Below, in pieces: positions 57,465 to 64,000 of a stretch of DNA of 64,000 nt; position 1 is the stretch's first letter, and the number at the start of each line of letters is the position of its first letter. The stretch comes from Trachythela sp. YZ-2020. Taxonomy: Eukaryota > Cnidaria > Anthozoa > Malacalcyonacea > Clavulariidae. The notes beneath the pieces are model-generated. The model made no database searches. It had not been told where the DNA came from and saw only the letters and a program-made list of their open reading frames with translations. The stretch spans positions 2,666,001 through 2,730,000 of the forward strand of contig JADLSH010000193.1 of the NCBI GenBank assembly GCA_016169945.1. Reading direction: 5' to 3'. A program made the position numbers and the translations under genes.

Positions 57465-58486
57465 ATGGCGGTCAGACGTGGTGATATATTGCTTGTTGTT
57501 TTAGTGATAATTGGCACACTCCTGTTGTTTGCCGATCGTCTAACGCTTAGTGAGAATAATACTAGTGCATTTGATGTTGTATTCCCTGTTTTTTTGTCTT
57601 CGAACAGACTTTTTTTCAGGGGATTTCGATATACAAATCGTGTCAAATTTCCTGTAGTGAAATGGCTGAAGCATGGTCATGTTGTCATATGTTTAGTTGA
57701 GGTATCGGATTTGTTGTGCTGTGGAGACGTTCATCCTCAACATGGTCATTGTATTTCTGATGCTATTAAACCCGCTCAAGCTTTAAAAACATGTGTAAAG
57801 TTGGCGAAGATCTCAAACTCGTCGAAGCGATGTCTGACTAACGAGAAAGGCGTGCATCACAATATGGTAAGGACGAGCGCATTAAAAGCCCAAATATATC
57901 ACAGTGTGGCAATGGCGAGTGCATTACAAGGTCAAACGTCTTATGGAGCGATTCCTGTTAGAATTACACGTCGAGTATCAAAGCGGAGTATCTCCAAGGG
58001 TGATTCAACTGTTGGAAGAAACAACCTTATCAGAATTGCTACCTTTCCATCATGCTTGACTAATACTATAACAGGCGGCTCTGCTAGTGCTCAGCTTTGC
58101 TCGTTTGGTATGTTGAACTGTCGGTATGTTCGCAATAAAACAGTCCTATTGAAAGATTATGTGGTTGAGAATAGACTCGATATATTCGCTGTAACAGAAA
58201 CGTGGCTTCACTTCGATGAATCCGACAATATACTTATTGGCAATCTCACTCCTAAGGGTTACTTGTTTAAGCATACAGCAAGACAGCATGGTAAGGGAGG
58301 CGGTGTTGGCCTCCTATACAAGGAACAGGACACTTCGGATATTTTCTCAAGTTTTAAGTCTTTTGAGGTTATTGGAATGCAATTCTATGTTTTGTCTCAA
58401 ACTCTCGATGTTGTTATACTATATCGACCTCCAAATAATACATCGATTGGAATGTTTATGCAAGAATTTGGCTCACTCCTTGAAAT
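57465..58486 (+). CDS. LINE 1 (CR1/L2-like), N-terminus and start of endonuclease
   Basis: An open frame from an ATG at 57465. It begins with a hydrophobic span (ILLVVLVIIGTLLLF) and about 180 residues of no recognised domain. An APE-type endonuclease start follows (FGMLNCRYVRNK, then IFAVTETWLH with the catalytic Glu, and GGGVGLLYK). It runs into a MITE at about 58487 and stops soon after. The element continues at about 58870. The frame before the endonuclease may be a first-ORF fusion or chance. Confidence 0.6.
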
Positions 58487-58858
58487 AGAGACCTTACGAT
58501 TTAAGACGGCAACGTGACGACGACGGCTATAAATACAATGAAATTTATAGTATTTTAGAATATAAATGAATAATTAAAATCCCACGGGAGTTTTAGCCGT
58601 TATCCTCGCTCTGTTTACAACGGTAAACTACAGATTTTTACGTCTTGTGTTCAACGTCTGCATTTCAAGCCGCGAGCAGTGGTGCTCAGTACTGAAGTAG
58701 ACATCTTCTAAACCAAAAAGCCATTGTCTCAACTTCCTCAAACTGAAGTGAATTCATACGATTGATAATACACGACAAGTTATATTTAATTGATCTATTT
58801 GAAGGAGTTTGTTTTGGCCGTCGTCGTTCGCATTGCCGTCCTACATCGTAACGTCTCT
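58487..58858. mobile_element. MITE inserted in the LINE 1 endonuclease
   Basis: Inverted ends AGAGACSTTACGAT followed by matching GACGGCAAYG and ACGACGACGGC blocks at 58487-58530 and 58814-58858. The interior is non-coding. Flanking coding sequence belongs to one endonuclease domain on both sides. Exact edges and target duplication are not settled. Confidence 0.6.
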
Positions 58859-58872
58859 GATGTATGCAATTA

Positions 58873-59611
58873 TAGACGCGGTTCGCTGATAATCGCCGGT
58901 GATTTCAATATTCATGTAAATGACAAGTCTGATTCGACGGCGAAAGATTTTATTAGCCTTATTGAATCGTTCAATCTACAACAATGCGTACAAGAGGCGA
59001 CTCATTCTGCTGGTCATACATTAGATCTTATACTATCTCGTTGTGATGAAAGTGTTGTGCATGCTATTAAGGTTCATGATGTACTTATTTCTGATCATTC
59101 TACAGTAATGCGCAAACTGAATTTTGAACGACCTTTGTTTCAAACGAAGCAGGTAACATCACGTAAGATTAAGACGATAAACAATAACTCATTTGTTGAT
59201 GACATTAAACAATCTCAAATATTTAACTATGATATAAGCTGCATCAATGAAATGACTGACATATGTAATTGCGAATTATCCCGAATCGTTGACCATCATG
59301 CACCGCTCATTACCAGAAATATAATCATTCGTCTAGCTGCACCGTGGTATAATGAAGAAATCAGAAGTGAAAAACGTATAAGAAGGAAATTGGAAAGGAT
59401 TTGGCGCACTACAAAACAACCATCGGACCGCTTAAAATACAGGAGGCAATGTCGTCGTGTTGCTGAATTGCTGACGGAAAGTAGAACCCGTTATTACGCT
59501 CAAATTATGCATGATAATGAAGGTGACCAACGAAAATTATTTAAAACAGTTGGTAAGCTATTGCATCGCACTCCTGAGCCTCAGTATCCCATGAGCCAAT
59601 CAACAGAATAA
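58873..59611 (+). pseudogene. LINE 1, end of endonuclease and linker
   Basis: Continues with the endonuclease core IIAGDFNIHV (catalytic Asp and Asn) and SDHS (catalytic Asp-His), then an RT-proximal linker rich in Arg/Lys (KRIRRKLERIWR). The frame ends where a second LINE is inserted antisense near 59612. Confidence 0.75.
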
Positions 59612-59972
59612 TAATAAGAAGCTTTAATCAAACTCGCTAAAAATTTACAACAGTACATTAAAACAAACAAGATATTACAAACAACGAAAGGCAAGTTAGA
59701 TAAGGGATTCACAAACGGACTCGAAGTCCCAACAAGGCAAACCCCGCAAATATATAACACCTAAATTTACACTTTGTCTATGATAACAGAAAATATAAAT
59801 AAAACCTATCTAATTTATCTAACTACTGTTGGATGAAATACTCCATTCTCCTTAATAATAATAAACACTTCACTACTTGCGTCTTAAGCTAATTTACACC
59901 ACCAAAGTTTCCCTAATACAGATAATCACCGTGAAAGTATAACTAACTCATGGATTTGATCAAAGGACAAAT

Positions 59973-60746
59973 TTACTTGTTTGAGAACAAAAAGTTTGAT
60001 AGTGCAAACCAGCCTATATATCTCCTAACAGCAGGAAGGATTGTCAATAGACCTACAATAAGACATATTGTCTTCCAAGTACTTAGTCTATCCTTATCAA
60101 AAATGTTATTTAGCTTATTAAGATAGTGTTTGTATAATCTAATTTTAAAGGAACTAAAAGTAGCTGATTTACAAATGTCTAGTGGTAGATTGTTCCATAG
60201 TTGCACATTACGATTGAAGAAGGAGTCTCTAAATAGCGAAGTACGATAACGGTGAACTGGATACAGGTTTGAACTGTCACTAGAGCTCCTGGTTCTGCCA
60301 CTTGAGATTTGGATGTAGTCTTCGAGCTGTACATTAAATGAACCATTTAAGTATTTGTAAACAAAGCATAAATCACGACACTCCAGCCAGTAAGAAATAG
60401 GAAGCAGATTCAGAGAAATCAAGCGAGATTTGTAGTCGGGTCGAACAGTAGGATCTTTGCTGCAATTCAAAATGAAACGGGTAGCTCGCCCCTGTACACT
60501 CTCTAATAGTTTCAAGTCAGTTTTGCGTGACTGAGGAGCCCAGATTTCACTTGCGTAACTTAGATGAGAGCGCACCAGAGACAAATATAGTAGTCTTCTG
60601 TGAGCAGGTCCAATGTAGGAACTGCCGAAGTGCCGATATAGAAAGCCGAGAGTCTTGTTAGCTTTGGAAACAACAGAAGAAATATGTGGGTTCCAGGTAA
60701 GCTTGTTATTAGCTACGACTCCGAGATATTTTGTCGAAGGGACCAA
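59973..60746 (-). pseudogene. LINE 2 C-terminal domain
   Basis: 257 codons beginning KYLGVVANNKLTWNPHI (the conserved post-RT block), then RRLLYLSLVRSHLSYASEIW and a Cys/Arg-rich thumb region. No RNase H is seen. About 360 bp of 3' UTR follow to 59612. Confidence 0.75.
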
Positions 60747-60762
60747 AGCAAGAGGGTGGCCA

Positions 60763-61545
60763 TCATTGGTGTACGGAATAAAGGTGGGGGGCTTCCAACA
60801 AACTGCTTCGTTTTCTGGATATTCTTAGAACTTCGCATTTCTTGGTGTTAAACGATAGTCCCCAAACTTTAGACAATTCTGACACTGAATTCAGATCTCG
60901 CTGAAGAGCAATACAGTACTCTGGGTTACGAACCACTCGGGAACATTTGGCGTCATCAGCAAAAATAGCAATAGCTGTTGAAGTGCTCAGGACGTCAGGC
61001 AAGTCGTTAACGTACAAAAGGAAAAGAAAAGGTCCTAATTTACTACTTTGAGGGACACCAGATGTTACAGGTACCCACGAGGAGAATGCCCCATCAGTAA
61101 CATCCCGCTGAGATCTCGAATTAAGGTAGTGTGTGAACCACGCGTGCAGAGGACCCTGGATACCAAACAGTGATAGTTTACGCAAGAGTCTTCCATGAGG
61201 CAGCGAGTCGAAGGCTTTACTGAAGTCTAGATAAATGACATCTATTTCATCTCCAGCATCTAACGAGGTACCCGACTCGTGAAGAACTGATAGTAACTGT
61301 GTGACACAAGATCTGCCTCGAACAAAGCCATGCTGTGCAGATGAAAAGAGATGGATGAGCTGTGGTAGTAACTTCCCGAGGACGCAACGCTCACACAATT
61401 TGCTGACTATTGACAGAAGGGAAATAGTCCGATAGTTTGGCACCAAAGTTTTACTTCCTTTCTTGAAAACTGGTTGTATATTCGCTTGCTTCCAATCGTA
61501 AAGAAGTTTACCCAAACGTAACGACTTGTTGAAAAGTAGGCACAC
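60763..61545 (-). pseudogene. LINE 2 reverse transcriptase core
   Basis: 260 codons: PVFKKGSKTLVPNYRTISLL, DVIYLDFSKAFDSLPH with the first catalytic Asp, SGVPQSSKLGPFLFLLYVNDLP, and IFADDAKC in place of the more usual YADD. Phe for Tyr is common among LINEs, so the core may have been active. A frame break follows near 60755. Confidence 0.8.
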
Positions 61546-61569
61546 AGAGGTCGCCAGTTCGTTCGCACA

Positions 61570-62199
61570 TTATTTGAGGATTCTAGGATGTAGATTGTCC
61601 GGTCCAGGTGTTTTACTCGGATTGAGAGTTTGCAGCGCAGATAATACTTCTTTATGAGAGAATTCCAGTGTTGATACGATATCGTTCGTGTATAGAGAGG
61701 AAGGAAGGCTGGTAGGTATTGATGTGTCGGCGTTGAAATCGGAGGTGAAATATGTGTTAAACGCATCTGCCTTTGTCCTCGAATCCGAGTAAACGCATCC
61801 ATTGAGCTCGACAGCTTCTGGAATATTCGAACGCCTCGTCAAACGGTGAAAGTAGCCACAGAAACGGTTCGGGTCAGAAAAACACGAGTCTGAGATGTTC
61901 TTTAAGAAGGCAACACGCTTAGATCTTATGAAGTATTTCAACTCTTTGCGTTTCTCACGAAATCTGTCCCAAATAGCCTGGTTGTCCTTTTGTTTTGCTC
62001 TTTTCCACAGTGAGTTCTTTTTCCGTATCAAGTGAGTTACCTCTCCATCAATCCACGGCGGTGTCACAAACTTGCGGGGTTTGCATGTCGGTACGAAGGC
62101 GTTAATTTTTTCAAAAAATGCTGACTTCCAAGACGTCCAGTCGTTTTCAACGGTGTTATCTTCATTTAGTTGGTTCTCGAGTGGATCGATCGTTAACAC
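61570..62199 (-). pseudogene. LINE 2 linker and start of RT
   Basis: 209 codons. A basic linker (KKNSLWKRAKQKDN) leads to LNPSKTPGPDNLHPRILK, the conserved RT entry block of CR1/L2-like LINEs. An in-frame stop follows at about 61570. Confidence 0.75.
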
Positions 62200-62204
62200 A
62201 GCTC

Positions 62205-62906
62205 TTAGTCCTTGGAAGTCCGCCTTTTTAAGGTTGAACTTTTCCTTCCTGTTTCATTATGGGTGCGCGAAGCAAAGTTCAAGTCGAAAGTAACGGCTTT
62301 ATGGTCAGATGATAAACCAGTTTCCTCACACTCGGATAATCTAATGTTAGTGACACGTTCAACAATGTTGGTAAGTAGTAGATCCAAACAATTATTCAAA
62401 CGGGTGGGAGAGTCAATTAATTGGAAAAGATTGTTATTAGAAAGGCATTGACAAAACGTGAACAGTGCTGAATCACTAGAATCACAAAATCCAGATCCAT
62501 CAAGCCAAGTTATGGTTGGCAAGTTAAAGTCTCCAAGCAGAATCACTTTGCTGTAATTACACTCATTCAAGGACTCGACAAAATCATGAACCCAGTTAGT
62601 ATTAGCATTGGGCGGTCGATAGACTACAGCGACTAGAGCTTTACCGCAGTTGTTTGTGTGGATTTCAATGGCTGAAAGTTCAAGGTGGTTGTTCTTGTTA
62701 AAAGCAACCCGTCTGCATCGTAAATTACTGCGACTTGCTAACAAAACACGACGCGAGATGTCACCCGAGTTTGTTGAACTTTTACGGTCGTACCGAAAGA
62801 TGTCATAACCCCATGGCAACAATTCAGAATCCGATATGTCACATGTTAACCAAGTTTTCGAGATAGCTACGACGTCATATTGTTTTAGTAAACAAATTCT
62901 TGGCAT
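62205..62906 (-). pseudogene. LINE 2 endonuclease
   Basis: 233 codons: VVAISKTWL (Lys replaces the usual Glu next to TW), AVVYRPPNAN, LLGDFNLPTITW with the catalytic Asp/Asn, and SSDHKAV with the Asp-His pair. The first strand of the domain is missing, consistent with 5' truncation. A frame break near 62202 separates it from the next part. Confidence 0.75.
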
Positions 62907-62949
62907 TTGAGGATAAAATTCTCAAAATACACATAGATCTCAGCAACTC

Positions 62950-64000
62950 CCCTCAGTTTGGCCAAAATAATTTCCCTGACACACCACTTTCTTGCAAATT
63001 CGAACAGTTTAAATAAACTAAATTAGAAGATTTAAATCCTATTACGCAACAACTTGCAAACAAATCATGCAACCTTGACCCTATTTCAGCTCAACTATTG
63101 ACAAAGTTACTTCATGTGTTCAATCCTGTTATACTTCGAATTGTTAACACATCTCTACAGTCTGCAGAATTTCTATCTAAGCTCAAGCATGCAATGTTAA
63201 ATCCCGTATTAAAGAAACTCAATCTTGATAACCTTGAGTTTAATAACTTTCGGCCTATTTCCAACCTATCGTATCTCTCAAAAGTTATTGAGAGAGTAGT
63301 TTCGGTGCAAACTATAGATACCTTGACCACAATGGACTATATGAACGCTTCCAGTCGGCCTACAGAAATTTCCATAGCACTGAAACTACCTTTCTTAAAG
63401 TTCACAATGACATTGCGGTGGCGATAGATAATGGGAAATCAGTCATTTTTGTCATGTTGGACTTATCTGCAGCATTTGACACTGTCGACAATGACATATT
63501 GCTTTCACGACTATCAATATGTTATGGGATCTCTGGCGCTGTCCTTGAATGGTTTAAATCGTATCTCTTAGAACGTACTCAATTTGTTAAGATCAATGAC
63601 TCCTATTCCCAATCTTCTAGAGTCATTCAAGGAGTTTCTCAAGGGTCAGTGCTAGGTCCGATACTTTATTCACTATATACATCACCGCTTGCCAGTATTG
63701 CAAGGGAGCATAACATGAATCTTCACGTTTATGCAGACGACAATCAACTCTATGCCACCTTTAGTCCATTATCTGAAGAAGACATGGAAATAGCTATTTG
63801 TAATATTGAGCAATGTGTGACCACGATTGAGTTATGGATGACAGAAAATAAACTTAAAACGAATAATAGTAAGACTAATTTGATTGTGTTCTCGTCCCTC
63901 TATCGCCCTCGGCCACCACTTTATATGTTATCAGTTTCTGGTCACGCAGTGGAATGCTCCTCGTCAATCAAGAACATTCGCGTTTCATTTGAAGAATCAC
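62950..64000 (+). pseudogene. LINE 1 reverse transcriptase, resumes after LINE 2, cut by window end
   Basis: RT fingers and palm in two frames: LKKLNLDNLEFNNFRPISNL near 63220, then after a frameshift near 63350-63425 the blocks VMLDLSAAFDTVDND (first Asp), GVSQGSVLGPILYSLY and VYADDNQLYA at about 63728. The YADD box is intact. The element runs off the window. Confidence 0.75.

Larger units (their letters stand above)
59612..62930 (-). mobile_element. LINE 2, antisense insertion into LINE 1
   Basis: A non-LTR element of about 3.3 kb read on the minus strand. Its 3' end is at the left with a (TTATTA)-like microsatellite tail near 59608-59618. Its 5' end near 62930 is truncated within the endonuclease. 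LINE 1 coding sequence lies on both sides. No clear target duplication was found; a shared CCTCAGT at 59579 and 62952 is too far from the left end to count. Confidence 0.7.

Noticed and set aside
59579..62958. CCTCAGT direct repeat as the target duplication of LINE 2
   Set aside because: The left copy lies about 30 bp inside LINE 1 coding sequence, away from the LINE 2 tail, so it does not abut the insertion.

Overview
The window looks like nuclear DNA of a metazoan, most likely a cnidarian. It is AT-rich, has few genes, and shows splice-like signals and TTAGGG-like tracts. It is crowded with non-LTR retrotransposons, miniature inverted-repeat elements and DNA transposons. The cnidarian assignment is an inference: the HUH-Rep proteins, the SWIM-like zinc-finger pseudogene and the secreted multi-pass membrane protein resemble families I associate with anthozoan genomes.

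Layout. 1-4.2 kb: a small PTB/PID-domain gene (FAM43-like) and a fold-back MITE. 4.2-10 kb: an old duplicated block interrupted by a dead mariner-like transposon, then an intact 683-residue multi-pass membrane protein gene with duplicated 5' flanks. 10-27.5 kb: accessory sequence holding Helitron-like hairpin repeats, hAT-like and Harbinger-like MITEs, a 3.8-kb element with about 965-bp inverted arms and 9-bp target duplications, simple tandem repeats, a possible terminal exon and a SWIM-like pseudogene. 27.5-56.7 kb: a nest of insertions. A MULE-like element (9-bp duplications) holds a hairpin repeat, and that repeat is split by a 26.8-kb tandem array. 56.7-64 kb: the other half of the duplicated block, a telomere-like palindrome, and one LINE inserted antisense into another.

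The main discovery candidate is the array at 29264-56051. It has six units of about 4.42 kb arranged R-U-R-U-...-R, with seven copies of a roughly 250-bp repeat R at both ends and between units. Each U carries, convergently, a Tc1/IS630-type DDE transposase (+) and an HUH-endonuclease plus SF3-helicase Rep protein of the CRESS-DNA/parvovirus-like class (-). Between them lies a large palindrome made of CGAGTTACC iterons, which looks like a Rep-recognised replication origin. The simplest reading is a mobile element combining rolling-circle replication with cut-and-paste integration, integrated as a concatemer. Only unit 2 keeps an open transposase frame and no unit keeps an open Rep frame. Much of the damage is one-base homopolymer changes, so decay and assembly error must be separated.
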